Assembly: GCF_019977295.1 (NCBI RefSeq) | Contig: NZ_AP024651.1 | Location: forward strand, 1,736,001 to 1,800,000 | Origin: Arthrobacter sp. StoSoilB20 | GTDB lineage: Bacteria; Actinomycetota; Actinomycetes; Actinomycetales; Micrococcaceae | DNA: 64,000 nucleotides | Reading direction: 5' to 3' | Shown: positions 55,583 through 64,000 of the stretch, piece by piece | Layout of the letters: each line of letters begins with the position of its first letter | How positions within the stretch are numbered: position 1 is the stretch's first letter | Notes under the pieces: generated by a model | What the model was told of the DNA's origin: nothing | Seen by the model: only the letters and a program-made list of their open reading frames with translations | Databases searched by the model: none | Translations under genes and position numbers: made by a program

Positions 55583-57635
55583 GAACGTGGCGGCGGACGC
55601 CGCTGAGTCATTGGGGGAGAAAACCACCCTCGAGTTGTTGGACCGGGCTGTTGCCGGCATGGGTGGTCAGAGCCGTGCCGGCCAGCACGAGATGGCCAAA
55701 CACGTTGCCAGGGCCATTGAAACCGGGGAGCACCTGCTGGTTCAGGCGGGAACGGGCACAGGTAAGTCGTTGGCGTACCTGATCCCGTTGATCGCGCATT
55801 CAATGGACAGCGCCAAACCGACTCTGGTGTCCACCGCCACCTTGGCACTCCAAACCCAGATTGTGGGCCGTGACCTGCCGCGGCTGCTGGAGAACATTAC
55901 CCCCGCCCTTGAACGGCCAGTCAAGGTGGCTTTGGTCAAGGGCAGGGCCAACTATGTCTGCCGGCAAAAACTTGAAGGCGGGTTCCCCAGTGAGGAGCCT
56001 TCCGAAGGGCAGCTCTTTTCTTTGGGCGAGGACACCAGCGTCCCGCACTTTGCTGCATCCATGGGTGGGCCGCAATCCCAGTTGGGCAAGGAAGTGGTCC
56101 GGCTCCGGGAATGGGCGGAGAAGACCGCTACAGGCGATCGTGATGAGCTCATGCCCGGCGTCACGGACCGTGCCTGGAGACAGGTCTCTGTGACCTCCAT
56201 GGAGTGCCTCGGTGCGCAGAAGTGTCCACTGGCCGAAGAGTGCTTCAGCGAGCTGGCGCGCTCACGGGCCGGTGAGGCCGACGTCGTGGTTACCAACCAC
56301 GCCATGCTGGCCGTCAGCGCCTTTGAGGGGCTCGCTGTGCTGCCTGAGTATGACGTCGTGGTGGTTGACGAGGCGCACGAACTGCAGGACCGCGTCACCG
56401 GCGCGGTCTCCGGCCAGCTGTCCGTGGCGATGGTCCACGCAGCGGCGTCAAGTGCCCGCAAGCACACCGCCATTACGGTGGACGCGCTCAATGCCGCGGC
56501 CGATCGCCTGGACATGGCCATAGCGGGCGTTCCCAATGGACTTCTGCCCAGCGGACTCAACGACGAACAGCTCGATTGCCTGGATCAGTTGCGCGAAGCC
56601 ACGCGCGCGGCGTTGTCGGATTCGAAGACCGACTCTTCAAACGCGGTCGACGGCGGCCGGCAACTGGCCCGCTCACGGCTCATGCTCATCCTGGAGCTGT
56701 GTGAGCGCATGCTGGCCGCCAAGGAGAACCGGGAAGTCGTATGGTTCTCGCGGAACAGCACCTTTGACCCCAGCCAGGGGTACTCCCAACCCGACGAGAC
56801 CGCCCCTGCGCTTATCAACATCGCTCCGTTGAGCGTTGCAGGCAGGTTGAGGGAAGGCTTGTTTGCGGGCCACACGGTGGTGCTCACCTCCGCGACGCTG
56901 GCCATCGGTTCGGCTTTTGAGCCGGCAGCCGGAGGCCTGGGGTTGATCGGCGATGGTGCACCGAGCTGGACGGGGATCGACGTCGGATCACCCTTCGACT
57001 ACCCCAAACAAGGGGTGTTGTACGTGGCCAAGCACCTGCCCAAGCCAGGCCGCGGAACCTCACCTGATGCCCTGGATGAGTTGGAAGACCTCATCCGTGC
57101 CTCCGGCGGGGGAGCGTTGTGCCTTTTCTCCTCGCGCCGGGCCGCCGAGGAAGCTGCCGATGCCATGCGGCTCCGACTGGATGTCAATATCCTCTGCCAG
57201 GGCGAATCCACCATGGCAGCCTTGGTCAAGCAGTTTGCCGATGAACCCGATACCTGCCTCTTCGGCACGATGTCCTTGTGGCAGGGCGTGGATGTCCCGG
57301 GTGGTTCATGCCGCCTGGTGGTCATTGACCGCATTCCCTTCCCGCGGCCCGATGACCCCCTGATGACTGCCCGCTCACGCGCTGTGGCGCAGTCCGGCGG
57401 GAACGGTTTCATGGCCGTGTCAGCTACTCATGCCGCTATCCGCCTGGCTCAAGGAGCAGGCCGGCTTATCCGGTCCACCGGCGACAAAGGGGTTGTGGCT
57501 GTTCTGGACTCCAGGCTCTCGACGGAGCGCTACGGAGGCTTCCTCCGGGCTGCACTGCCGCCCTTCTGGGCTACGACGGACCGCGCAGTGGTTCGGGGCG
57601 TGCTGGAGCGTTTGGGCTCCGCCAAGGCCTCCTAG
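55575..57635 (+). CDS. dinG: ATP-dependent DNA helicase, DinG/XPD-like
   Basis: A 686-residue superfamily 2 helicase. Walker A is GTGTGKS (59-65) and motif II is DEAH (265-268). Four cysteines, C129, C211, C217 and C223 (in NYVC and [15 protein letters not shown]), form the expected iron-sulfur cluster. Motif VI contains QGAGRLIRS. The family unwinds DNA-RNA hybrids and repair intermediates. ATG 55575 overlaps hflX. It shares its stop bases with convergent lexA (CTAG at 57632-57635). Confidence 0.92.
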   Translation: MVENVAADAAESLGEKTTLELLDRAVAGMGGQSRAGQHEMAKHVARAIETGEHLLVQAGTGTGKSLAYLIPLIAHSMDSAKPTLVSTATLALQTQIVGRDLPRLLENITPALERPVKVALVKGRANYVCRQKLEGGFPSEEPSEGQLFSLGEDTSVPHFAASMGGPQSQLGKEVVRLREWAEKTATGDRDELMPGVTDRAWRQVSVTSMECLGAQKCPLAEECFSELARSRAGEADVVVTNHAMLAVSAFEGLAVLPEYDVVVVDEAHELQDRVTGAVSGQLSVAMVHAAASSARKHTAITVDALNAAADRLDMAIAGVPNGLLPSGLNDEQLDCLDQLREATRAALSDSKTDSSNAVDGGRQLARSRLMLILELCERMLAAKENREVVWFSRNSTFDPSQGYSQPDETAPALINIAPLSVAGRLREGLFAGHTVVLTSATLAIGSAFEPAAGGLGLIGDGAPSWTGIDVGSPFDYPKQGVLYVAKHLPKPGRGTSPDALDELEDLIRASGGGALCLFSSRRAAEEAADAMRLRLDVNILCQGESTMAALVKQFADEPDTCLFGTMSLWQGVDVPGGSCRLVVIDRIPFPRPDDPLMTARSRAVAQSGGNGFMAVSATHAAIRLAQGAGRLIRSTGDKGVVAVLDSRLSTERYGGFLRAALPPFWATTDRAVVRGVLERLGSAKAS

Positions 57636-58375
57636 AGGGAGCGCAGGACCGATACGACCTTGCCCATGATGGTGGCCTGGTCGCCCAAAATGGGTTCGTA
57701 CTGGGTGTTCTGGGGAAGAAGCCACGTATGGCCGTCGCGCTGGCGGAAGGTTTTGACGGTTGCTTCGTCGTCCAGGAGGGCGGCGACGATGTCTCCATTA
57801 ATGGCGTCGTTCTGCCGGCGGACCACAACCCAGTCGCCGTCGCAGATAGCAGCGTCGATCATTGAATCGCCGGCCACCTTCAGCATGAACAGCTCGCCAT
57901 GCCCGACGAGCTGCCGGGGCAGGGGAAGCACGTCCTCCACAGTCTGGTCAGCCAAAATGGGGCCGCCGGCAGCAATGCGGCCAACCAAGGGCACCATGGC
58001 AGTATCGCTGGCGCTGGCAAGCTCCGTCACGGCAAAGCCACCCGTGCTGCGCAGAGTTGCCGGCGCTTCCACTCCCGGGATGGGTCCGCCATCGAGGGTA
58101 AGGGGCATCAGGACTTCCATGGCCCTGGGACGTTTGGGATCGCGGCGGAGATAACCAAGTTTTTCCAGCTGGGAGAGCTGGTGAGTCACGCTCGACAGGC
58201 TCGCGAGCCCTACAGTGTCCCCGATCTCGCGCATGCTGGGCGGATACCCGTTGTCGTTGACTGATCGCTGGATGGTTTCCAGGATCTTCTTCTGCCGGAC
58301 GGTCAGGCTTTTGGGACTCTTTAGAGGCTGCTGGCTCCGCAGGGGTGCCCCGCCGCCGGTGGCTTTCGCTGCCAT
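57632..58375 (-). CDS. lexA: SOS repressor LexA
   Basis: A 247-residue repressor. The winged helix is [17 protein letters not shown] through [20 protein letters not shown]. Autocleavage falls at A136-G137 (RIAAGGPI), with the catalytic dyad S171 (GDSM) and K208 (ATVKTF). ATG 58375 is preferred; a TTG at 58384 has a closer ribosome-binding site and would add three residues. The promoter at 58483-58511 overlaps a LexA box, so the gene is autoregulated. It is divergent from the LysM gene. Confidence 0.95.
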   Translation of the reverse strand: MAAKATGGGAPLRSQQPLKSPKSLTVRQKKILETIQRSVNDNGYPPSMREIGDTVGLASLSSVTHQLSQLEKLGYLRRDPKRPRAMEVLMPLTLDGGPIPGVEAPATLRSTGGFAVTELASASDTAMVPLVGRIAAGGPILADQTVEDVLPLPRQLVGHGELFMLKVAGDSMIDAAICDGDWVVVRRQNDAINGDIVAALLDDEATVKTFRQRDGHTWLLPQNTQYEPILGDQATIMGKVVSVLRSL

Positions 58376-58422
58376 GTTCGCCAATGCCTTTCATTCCGCC
58401 CGGAGTGTGCCCGGGGACGAAG

Positions 58423-58467
58423 GGGTCTGCCAAAAATGTCAGACCCTCCTGTTCCACTGAAACAGTG
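58423..58467 (-). promoter_or_regulatory. Hairpins in the lexA leader
   Basis: GGGTCTG (58423-58429) and CAGACCC (58440-58446) form a 7-bp stem whose loop contains most of the AAAAATGTC motif. CACTG-AAA-CAGTG (58455-58467) forms a second small stem. Both lie between the lexA transcription start (about 58476) and its start codon. Confidence 0.45.
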
Positions 58468-58482
58468 CTGTTTCTTCACTCA

Positions 58483-58511
58483 AACGTAGGGCAGCCACAG
58501 GCGTTTATCAA
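58483..58511 (-). promoter_or_regulatory. lexA promoter
   Basis: On the minus strand TTGATA (58506-58511) and TACGTT (58483-58488) have 17-bp spacing. The LexA box at 58508-58523 overlaps the -35 element. Confidence 0.7.
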
Positions 58512-58523
58512 ACATTTGTTCTA
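58508..58523. promoter_or_regulatory. LexA box over the lexA -35 element
   Basis: TCAAACATTTGTTCTA has the core AAC-N4-GTT of the SOS box with one weaker arm at each end. It covers the lexA -35 hexamer and would mediate autorepression. Confidence 0.7.
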
Positions 58524-58574
58524 GCGAGTCTCGACACCGTTCGTTGATAAGTGCTAAAAATGTCATAGCAAGGT

Positions 58575-58590
58575 TCGAACATGTGTTCTA
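58575..58590. promoter_or_regulatory. LexA box upstream of the LysM gene
   Basis: TCGAACATGTGTTCTA matches CGAAC-N4-GTTC. TATAAA at 58589-58594 overlaps its right end and could be a -10 element toward the LysM gene. Confidence 0.75.
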
Positions 58591-58613
58591 TAAACCTGCT
58601 GTTGGGGCCCGAT

Positions 58614-58660
58614 GTTCGAACGGAGTGTTCGAACAGAGTGTTCGAACGAAGTGTTCGGAC
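58614..58660. repeat. Array of four GTTCGAAC palindromes with a 13-bp period
   Basis: GTTCGAAC occurs at 58614, 58627 and 58640, and GTTCGGAC at 58653. The five-base spacers are GGAGT, AGAGT and GAAGT. The half-sites are those of the LexA box, but neighbouring CGAAC and GTTCG are five rather than four bases apart. The array lies 87 bases before the LysM start codon. Confidence 0.85.
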
Positions 58661-58747
58661 AAGCCGTGACGCGCAGGGGAACACCAAAGAATTGGCAGCC
58701 ATGTACCGGGATCCGGGGCACGGCAATAGCTCAGAAGGGCTCAGCTC

Positions 58748-59107
58748 ATGTCCGCAATCACTACGTTCGCTGATTTCCGTACCACCCAGGCGCCGACGCG
58801 CCTGCGTCTGACCCGACGAGGACGGATCGTCTTCTTCGGCATCCCTGCGATGCTGCTGGTGGCTGCGCTGCTGAGCCTTGCTGGTTTCATCACCTCTCCT
58901 GCAAAGGCATCTGATTCGCAGGCGCAACTTCGGCCACCTGTTGCGGTAACGGTAACGGTCCAGCCGGGTCAGTCACTGTGGGGCATCGCCGGGGCTGCCG
59001 CTCCTGAGCGGGATCCGCGCGATGTCATCGCCGAGATCATCCAGTTGAACGACCTCCGCGGTGGCCGCATCCAGCCTGGCCAGCAGCTGTTTGTACCCGC
59101 CAGCTAG
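58748..59107 (+). CDS. Membrane-anchored LysM protein, probable SOS cell-division suppressor
   Basis: A 119-residue protein: polar N-terminus, one membrane segment at about 28-48 (IVFFGIPAMLLVAALLSLAG), then a LysM domain at about 67-117 (VTVQPGQSLWGIAG ... NDLRGGRIQPGQQLFVPA). Divergent position from lexA and upstream SOS boxes match YneA of Bacillus, DivS of Corynebacterium and ChiZ (Rv2719c) of Mycobacterium, which delay division during DNA damage. ATG 58748 has GAAGGG nine bases upstream. Function is inferred from context. Confidence 0.85.
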   Translation: MSAITTFADFRTTQAPTRLRLTRRGRIVFFGIPAMLLVAALLSLAGFITSPAKASDSQAQLRPPVAVTVTVQPGQSLWGIAGAAAPERDPRDVIAEIIQLNDLRGGRIQPGQQLFVPAS

Positions 59108-59184
59108 CCAATTCCGTCCCGGCACCCGCCGGGGTTCGGCGTCACAGTTAGTGGCCAGTCCACCCAGCCCCTTAAACTGGGGTG

Positions 59185-60303
59185 GTGAGTGACCAGCTTG
59201 AGCGACTTGACCGACTACCCCTCCGGACCAACCTGCGTGGACTGAGCCCCTATGGCGCGCCGCAGCTTGATGTTCCCATTTTGCTCAACGTCAACGAAAA
59301 CACCCATGGAGTCCCTGCGGATGTTCAGGCGGCCATCACGGAAGCTGTAGCTGCTGCCGCCACCGGGCTCAACCGCTACCCGGACAGGGAGTTCACTGAA
59401 CTCCGGGAATCGTTGGCCGAATACCTTGGCCACGGTCTCACTCCCGGCAATATCTGGGCAGCCAACGGTTCCAATGAGGTGTTGCAGCAGATCCTCCAGG
59501 CATTTGGCGGACCTGGCCGGAAGGCGCTGGGATTCCCGCCCACGTACTCCATGTACCCGTTGCTGGCCAGCGGCACGGATACAGAGTACGTCCAGGGGGT
59601 CCGGGCCGAGGACTATGGGCTCGATGCAGCTTCGGCTGCCGCCCAGGTCCGTGAAACAGGAGCCAACATTGTGTTCCTCTGCTCTCCCAACAATCCAACC
59701 GGCACAGGGCTGGGCCTTGATGTCGTTGAGGCTGTTTACGACGCCGGCGAAGCCAGCCGGGCCATAGTGATTGTTGATGAGGCGTACCACGAGTTCGCGC
59801 ACGACAATACGCCGAGCGCACTGACCCTGCTGCCTGGACGCGAGCGTTTGATCGTTTCCCGCACCATGAGCAAGGCGTTTGCCCTTGCGGGCGCCCGGCT
59901 GGGTTACATGGCCGCGGCGCCGGAGGTCACGGATGCCATCAGGCTGGTCCGCCTCCCGTACCACCTCTCGGCTGTCACGCAGGCGACCGCCCTCGCCGCG
60001 CTTAATCACCGCGAAGCCCTCATGGCCGACGTCGAGGACATTAAGATCCAACGCGACCGGATTGTGACCGAACTCCTGCGCATGGGCTTGAAGCCTGCAG
60101 CGTCGGACTCCAACTACGTTTTCTTCGGTGGGCTCGAGAACCCGCATGCGATCTGGCAGGGCCTGCTTGATGCGGGCGTCCTGATCCGCGACGTCGGCAT
60201 TCCCGGCCACTTGCGGGTTACGGCCGGAACAGAGCCGGAAACCACGGCGTTCCTCCAGGCGCTGGAAGCGCTGTTGGACGGCCAGGGGTCACAGCCCGCC
60301 TAA
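59185..60303 (+). CDS. hisC: Histidinol-phosphate aminotransferase
   Basis: A 372-residue PLP enzyme. Segments: PILLNVNENTHGVP, NRYPDREFTELRE, CSPNNPTGTG, the Schiff-base lysine in SRTMSKAFALAGARLGY, and VTQATALAAL. GTG 59185 has TAAACT (59173-59178) six bases upstream and is probably leaderless; GTG 59182 is in frame but only three bases from the hexamer. First gene of the histidine operon. Confidence 0.95.
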   Translation: MSDQLERLDRLPLRTNLRGLSPYGAPQLDVPILLNVNENTHGVPADVQAAITEAVAAAATGLNRYPDREFTELRESLAEYLGHGLTPGNIWAANGSNEVLQQILQAFGGPGRKALGFPPTYSMYPLLASGTDTEYVQGVRAEDYGLDAASAAAQVRETGANIVFLCSPNNPTGTGLGLDVVEAVYDAGEASRAIVIVDEAYHEFAHDNTPSALTLLPGRERLIVSRTMSKAFALAGARLGYMAAAPEVTDAIRLVRLPYHLSAVTQATALAALNHREALMADVEDIKIQRDRIVTELLRMGLKPAASDSNYVFFGGLENPHAIWQGLLDAGVLIRDVGIPGHLRVTAGTEPETTAFLQALEALLDGQGSQPA

Positions 60304-60349
60304 ACTTGTATGTTGAACCCATCCACTCTTCGTGTATAAGGACATCCCA

Positions 60350-60976
60350 ATGAGCGAAACCGGCGCCACGCCGTCCGCTGCCCGCACCGCGCGCATGGAG
60401 CGCACCACCAGCGAATCCTCAGTCCTGGTGGAGATCAACCTGGATGGGACCGGTGTCTCGGACATCAGCACCTCTGTGCCGTTTTATGACCACATGCTCA
60501 CGGCACTGTGCAAGCACTCGCTGATTGACATGACCGTCAAAGCCACCGGCGATACCCACATCGATGCCCACCACACGGTGGAAGATGTGGCCATCACGTT
60601 CGGTGAGGTACTGCGCACAGCCCTGGGTAACAAGGCCGGGATCCGCCGCTTCGGCGAAGCCACCGTTCCTTTGGATGAAGCCCTGGCGCACGCCGTGGTG
60701 GACGTCTCGGGCCGGCCGTACCTGGTTCACGGCGGAGAACCTGCCGGCCAGGAGTACCACTTGATTGGTGGTCACTTCACCGGTTCGTTGACCCGCCACG
60801 TTTTTGAGGCCATTACGCTGCACGCAGGGATTTGCCTGCACATGAACGTTCTCGCCGGCCGCGATCCCCACCACATCGTGGAAGCCCAGTTCAAAGCCTT
60901 TGCCCGGGCGCTCCGTGCCGCGGTGGAATCCGATCCCAGGGTCGAGGGCATTCCCTCCACGAAGGGGGCGTTGTGA
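60350..60976 (+). CDS. hisB: Imidazoleglycerol-phosphate dehydratase
   Basis: A 208-residue monofunctional dehydratase (no phosphatase domain). Manganese ligands are seen in [28 protein letters not shown] and [19 protein letters not shown] 60350 is preceded by AAGGA. Its stop overlaps the hisH start (GTGA). Confidence 0.95.
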   Translation: MSETGATPSAARTARMERTTSESSVLVEINLDGTGVSDISTSVPFYDHMLTALCKHSLIDMTVKATGDTHIDAHHTVEDVAITFGEVLRTALGNKAGIRRFGEATVPLDEALAHAVVDVSGRPYLVHGGEPAGQEYHLIGGHFTGSLTRHVFEAITLHAGICLHMNVLAGRDPHHIVEAQFKAFARALRAAVESDPRVEGIPSTKGAL

Positions 60977-61725
60977 GCGGTCAGGTACTCAAGGACGGGG
61001 CAGTGGCCGACACCATCGCTTCGGTCAAGCCCACGTCGCCGGAAGGCAAGCCCACTGTCACGGTGCTCGACTACGGTTCCGGCAACGTTCGTTCGGCTGT
61101 CAGGGCCTTGGAACGTGCCGGGGCTCATGTCGTGCTCAGTTCCAAACCCGAAGACGTACTCAATGCCGACGGCCTGGTGGTCCCCGGTGTCGGCGCCTTC
61201 GAAACCGTCATGAAGGAACTCAAAGCAGTAGACGGCATCCGCATGATCGGTCGCCGGGTTGCCGGTGGGCGCCCGGTACTTGCCATTTGCGTTGGTTTGC
61301 AGGTCCTTTTCGAAGCCGGGGTGGAACACGGCACCGAATCCGAAGGCATGGCCGAGTGGCCGGGCAAGGTGGAACTCCTGCCGGCACCCGTTGTCCCGCA
61401 CATGGGCTGGAACACCGTGGATGTCCCGGAAGGTTCCAGGCTTTTTGCCGGCGTCGAGGACGAGCGTTTCTATTTCGTGCACTCGTACGGTGTGCAGGAG
61501 TGGAATTTCGATGTTGTCCAACCGCGCATGGCTCCGCCCAAGGTGACATGGTCAGAGCACGGCGCACGCTTCATTGCCGCCGTCGAAAATGGCCCGTTGT
61601 GCGCAACGCAGTTCCACCCGGAGAAGTCCGGCGATGCCGGTGCGCGCCTGCTGAGGAACTGGGTGGACGGCCTGAAAAAGCCGGCAATTCCAGCGGCCGA
61701 AGCCAGCGGAAGCGGTGCCGCCTAG
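60973..61725 (+). CDS. hisH: Imidazole glycerol phosphate synthase, glutaminase subunit
   Basis: A 250-residue class I glutamine amidotransferase that supplies ammonia to HisF. The nucleophile is the cysteine of [11 protein letters not shown]; the His-Glu pair is in TQFHPEKSG. Compared with most HisH proteins, about 28 residues precede the usual start ([13 protein letters not shown]) and about 18 Ala/Ser-rich residues trail. GTG 60973 overlaps the hisB stop. hisF is not within the window. Confidence 0.94.
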   Translation: MSGQVLKDGAVADTIASVKPTSPEGKPTVTVLDYGSGNVRSAVRALERAGAHVVLSSKPEDVLNADGLVVPGVGAFETVMKELKAVDGIRMIGRRVAGGRPVLAICVGLQVLFEAGVEHGTESEGMAEWPGKVELLPAPVVPHMGWNTVDVPEGSRLFAGVEDERFYFVHSYGVQEWNFDVVQPRMAPPKVTWSEHGARFIAAVENGPLCATQFHPEKSGDAGARLLRNWVDGLKKPAIPAAEASGSGAA

Positions 61726-61884
61726 ATGTGGTCTGTTGTCCTCATGGGCCTCGCCGGCGTGCTGGTGGGAGGCGGCATTTCCTTCCACCAGCAGAAGAAA
61801 CCGCGCTGGGTTTCCATTGCCTTTTACGCGCTGGCAGGGATGTCCCTGCTGGCCGCCTACCTCTTGACGCTGCCCGGTAACTGA
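61726..61884 (+). CDS. 52-residue two-helix membrane protein within the histidine operon
   Basis: ATG 61726 directly follows the hisH stop with no gap. The 52 residues form two hydrophobic segments (VVLMGLAGVLVGGGISF and IAFYALAGMSLLAAYLL) joined by a basic loop HQQKKPRW. Codon use matches the neighbours. The gene is too small to carry an enzyme; I do not recognise a family. The tight spacing and clean two-helix design support a real gene. Confidence 0.65.
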   Translation: MWSVVLMGLAGVLVGGGISFHQQKKPRWVSIAFYALAGMSLLAAYLLTLPGN

Positions 61885-61932
61885 ACCGGGCATCAACCAG
61901 ACCGCGTCGAACCTCGAACTCCAAGGACCCAC

Positions 61933-62676
61933 ATGACCACCTCCGCCCAGCCCGTTCTGGAACTCCTGCCCGCCGTCGACATCGTTGACGGCCAGGCGGT
62001 CCGCCTCCTCCAAGGGGAGGCCGGCTCGGAAACCAGCTACGGAACACCTCTGGAAGCAGCCCTGAACTGGCAGAATGCCGGCGCTGAATGGGTTCACATG
62101 GTTGACCTCGATGCCGCTTTCGGCCGTGGCAACAACGCCGGCCTCATCAGTGAGGTGGTGAAGCAGCTGAACGTGAAGGTGGAACTGTCCGGAGGATTGC
62201 GTGATGACGAGTCGTTGGACCGCGCCCTTGAACTGGGCGTCGCACGCGTGAATCTTGGCACGGCAGCGCTGGAGAACCCGGAATGGACCCGCAGGGCCAT
62301 CGACCGCTTTGGTGACAAGATCGCCGTCGGACTCGATGTCCGCGGTACCACCCTGGCCGGGCGCGGCTGGACCAAGGAGGGTGGCGACCTTTGGGAGGTC
62401 CTGGCCCGCCTCGAGGATGCCGGCTGCGCACGTTATGTAGTCACGGACGTCACCAAAGACGGAACCTTGCAGGGGCCCAATGTGGAACTGCTGCGTCAAA
62501 TGGTGGAGAAGACCGGCAAGCCCGTTGTGGCCTCCGGTGGGATTTCCAGCCTTGAGGACCTCAGGGTGCTGCGTGAACTGGTGCCGCTGGGCGTTGAGGG
62601 CGCGATTGTGGGCAAGGCTCTGTACGCCGGTGCCTTCACGCTGCCCGAGGCCCTGGACGTTGCCGGTCGTCGCTGA
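61933..62676 (+). CDS. hisA: Phosphoribosyl isomerase (HisA, probably bifunctional PriA)
   Basis: A 247-residue TIM barrel. [19 protein letters not shown] carries the first catalytic aspartate; [15 protein letters not shown] carries the second; [13 protein letters not shown] is the C-terminal phosphate site. The sequence is of the actinobacterial PriA type, which also acts in tryptophan synthesis where trpF is missing; whether trpF exists elsewhere is not known. ATG 61933 lies 48 bases after the small membrane protein. Its stop overlaps the next start (TGATG). Confidence 0.93.
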   Translation: MTTSAQPVLELLPAVDIVDGQAVRLLQGEAGSETSYGTPLEAALNWQNAGAEWVHMVDLDAAFGRGNNAGLISEVVKQLNVKVELSGGLRDDESLDRALELGVARVNLGTAALENPEWTRRAIDRFGDKIAVGLDVRGTTLAGRGWTKEGGDLWEVLARLEDAGCARYVVTDVTKDGTLQGPNVELLRQMVEKTGKPVVASGGISSLEDLRVLRELVPLGVEGAIVGKALYAGAFTLPEALDVAGRR

Positions 62677-63590
62677 TGCCCCACGACGCCGGACACCGGC
62701 AAGGTAACCAGGCAGGTTCCGGAAGCCGGCACTTGCCAGGCCACATTGCTGCCGCATTGGCCGGTGCCGGGGGAGCAACCGACTCGGCCGGGCAGCCGTG
62801 GGCGGGCAGGAGCCTTAGTGGGGACGATGCCAGGATCCACAACTTTGAGGACGACGACGGAACGGCCGACGCCGGCTACCTCACCGCCATCGCCTCGCTG
62901 ATCCAAGGTGCCGGTACCGAGGCCGACGTTGTTGCCTCGCTGGCGACTGCACGGGTATTCGTTCCGGTCGTTGCGCAGTTGGCTGAGGAAGCTGAGGGCG
63001 TCGAGGGGCTGCATGCCGACAAGCAGGCTGATATGGCGTTGGTCACACTCAAGGCGCCCGACGGTCGCAAGGCGATGCCCGTGTTCACTTCTGCTGCTGC
63101 ACTGGAAGCCTGGCACGGCGAAGCCCGTCCCGTGGCGGTTTATGCGGCTCGCGCTGCGCTATCAGCAGTCTCTGAAGGCGCGCAGTTGCTTGTTGTGGAT
63201 CCCGGCTCGGACTTCACGTTCGTGGTCCGGCGCCCTGCCCTGTGGGCCCTCGCCCAGCAGCGGGACTGGACGCCGTCATACCTTGATGATCAACTGGAGT
63301 CTGCTCTCGCTTCAACAGTGTCAACTTTCCGGACGGTCCGCCGGCTCCAGACGCAACCCGGCGCAGGCGTAGCGTCGTTGACAGCCGATGGCCGCACCGT
63401 GTCCGGCGGCGGCTCCGGTCCGGAGTTGCGCGTGGTGCTCTATCTCGAAGATGGCCTCGATGCGGTGGCTGTCCAAGCGCTGGTTGCCCAACTTAACGAG
63501 GCATGGGCGCGGATGGATTCCTTCGCAGAGGGCGTTGACTCCATTGAAGTGAAATTGCAGCGTGCAGCACAGGAGCCTGGGCCGCACTAA
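62676..63590 (+). CDS. SseB family protein
   Basis: A 304-residue protein. Residues from about 85 to 190 match the SseB N-terminal domain: ARVFVPVVAQLAEEAEG, ADMALVTLKAPDGRKAMPVF and GAQLLVVDPGSDFTFVVRRPAL. The C-terminal third (GPELRVVLYLEDGLDAVAVQ) resembles the SseB C-terminal domain. The function in actinobacteria is unknown. The first 60 residues are low-complexity. It follows hisA in many relatives. Confidence 0.82.
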   Translation: MPHDAGHRQGNQAGSGSRHLPGHIAAALAGAGGATDSAGQPWAGRSLSGDDARIHNFEDDDGTADAGYLTAIASLIQGAGTEADVVASLATARVFVPVVAQLAEEAEGVEGLHADKQADMALVTLKAPDGRKAMPVFTSAAALEAWHGEARPVAVYAARAALSAVSEGAQLLVVDPGSDFTFVVRRPALWALAQQRDWTPSYLDDQLESALASTVSTFRTVRRLQTQPGAGVASLTADGRTVSGGGSGPELRVVLYLEDGLDAVAVQALVAQLNEAWARMDSFAEGVDSIEVKLQRAAQEPGPH

Positions 63591-63599
63591 CGGCAGCCG

Positions 63600-63624
63600 G
63601 TTCCCCGGCCTGCCCCGGGGGAAC
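63600..63624 (+). terminator. Hairpin after the SseB gene
   Basis: GTTCCCC (63600-63606) pairs with GGGGAAC (63618-63624) around an 11-base GC-rich loop that can pair further. AAGAGG follows, so it is a weak terminator at best; its 3' end lies close to the next ribosome-binding site. Confidence 0.45.
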
Positions 63625-63639
63625 AAGAGGTTTTAGCCA

Positions 63640-64000
63640 GTGAATTTCGCTCTCTACAAAGAGATGCTGTCCATCCGCCCTGTCCGGCGCTTGCTGGTGG
63701 TGGGCATGATCGCGCGTATTCCGCACTCTGCAGCAGGCGTTCTGCTGACCTTGCACATCGTCTTGACTTTGAACCAGGGATACGCCGCCGCGGGCGCGGC
63801 CGCCGCTGTCATGACCATCGGCATTGCCGTGGGCGCGCCGTGGCGGGGCCGAAGGGTTGACACGGTGGGCCTGAGGAAGGCCCTGATTCCTTCCGTGGTC
63901 TCCGAGACCGTGATCTGGTCCATCGTCCCGCACGTTTCCTACGAGTGGCTTCTGCCATTGGTTTTTGTCGGCGGGCTCTTTACCCTGCCGATCTTCAGTG
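63640..64000 (+). CDS. MFS transporter, N-terminal part (runs off the window)
   Basis: GTG 63640 opens a frame of at least 120 codons to the window end: MNFALYKEMLSIRPVRRLL then three to four membrane segments with the MFS loop GAPWRGRRVDTVGLRKAL between helices 2 and 3. AAGAGG lies upstream. Only about a quarter of a typical 400-residue protein is visible; the substrate is unknown. Confidence 0.85.
   Translation, partial: MNFALYKEMLSIRPVRRLLVVGMIARIPHSAAGVLLTLHIVLTLNQGYAAAGAAAAVMTIGIAVGAPWRGRRVDTVGLRKALIPSVVSETVIWSIVPHVSYEWLLPLVFVGGLFTLPIFS

Noticed and set aside
58614..58660. The GTTCGAAC array as a CRISPR array
   Set aside because: The period is 13 bp with five-base spacers; CRISPR repeats and spacers are each 20-40 bp. 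The half-sites match LexA instead.

Overview
The window is a high-GC actinobacterial chromosome segment. Its gene order and protein sequences fit a member of the Micrococcaceae, most likely Arthrobacter or Paenarthrobacter (inference; no 16S rRNA is present). The backbone follows the housekeeping order known from other actinobacteria, including Mycobacterium: rseP-ispG-GNAT, proS, rimP-nusA-ylxR-infB-rbfA, truB-ribF-rpsO-pnp-M16 peptidase, dapB, dapA-rnj-ftsK-pgsA-cinA-clgR, DUF3046-recA-recX-miaB-miaA-dapF, hflX, lexA and a divergent LysM gene. A histidine operon (hisC-hisB-hisH-small membrane protein-hisA) follows. I see no rRNA, tRNA, CRISPR array, insertion sequence or prophage.

Layout. 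1-2480: end of a site-2 protease gene, a YciI-like gene, ispG and a DUF4081-type acetyltransferase. 2506-4639: a minus-strand ABC transporter/TetR operon with a promoter and palindrome in front. 4640-5103: a leader region that looks like a proline-responsive attenuator before proS. 6912-11583: accessory metabolism and resistance-like genes (TSUP permease, aspartate dehydrogenase-like, aminoglycoside/hydroxyurea-type kinase, VIT1-like transporter, DUF4439). 11689-17429: the rimP-to-rbfA translation cluster. 17514-24939: deaminase, aminotransferase, truB, two small membrane proteins, ribF, rpsO, pnp. 25029-35219: M16 peptidase, then a molybdenum-cofactor island (moaD-moaA on minus; response regulator, histidine kinase, membrane sulfite-oxidase-type enzyme, moeA, moaC, mog and moaE on plus) that appears inserted into the conserved pnp-M16-dapB order. 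35271-46642: lysine biosynthesis, RNase J, FtsK, PgsA, CinA and ClgR, with an acyltransferase, an SGNH hydrolase and a DUF222-like orphan in between. 46758-59107: a DNA-damage neighbourhood (recA, recX, dinG, lexA, LysM protein). 59185-62676: histidine operon. 62676-64000: SseB-like protein and the start of an MFS transporter.

How the parts work together. The strongest regulatory theme is SOS: LexA-type boxes sit before recA (47645), before an orphan DUF222-like gene (38834), over the lexA -35 element (58508) and before the LysM gene (58575). A further array of four GTTCGAAC-type palindromes with a 13-bp period lies at 58614-58660. The recA and lexA leaders also share a 12-nt sequence that makes the two transcripts mutually complementary. 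A second theme is leaderless expression: at least 15 genes have a TANNNT -10 hexamer 6-7 nt before the start codon and no Shine-Dalgarno sequence. The molybdenum region couples a two-component system, through overlapping start and stop codons, to a polytopic molybdoenzyme with an internal twin-arginine motif and to its cofactor genes. Start codons were chosen by hand from family N-termini, ribosome-binding sites and -10 positions. All assignments come from reading the sequence; no database search was possible.
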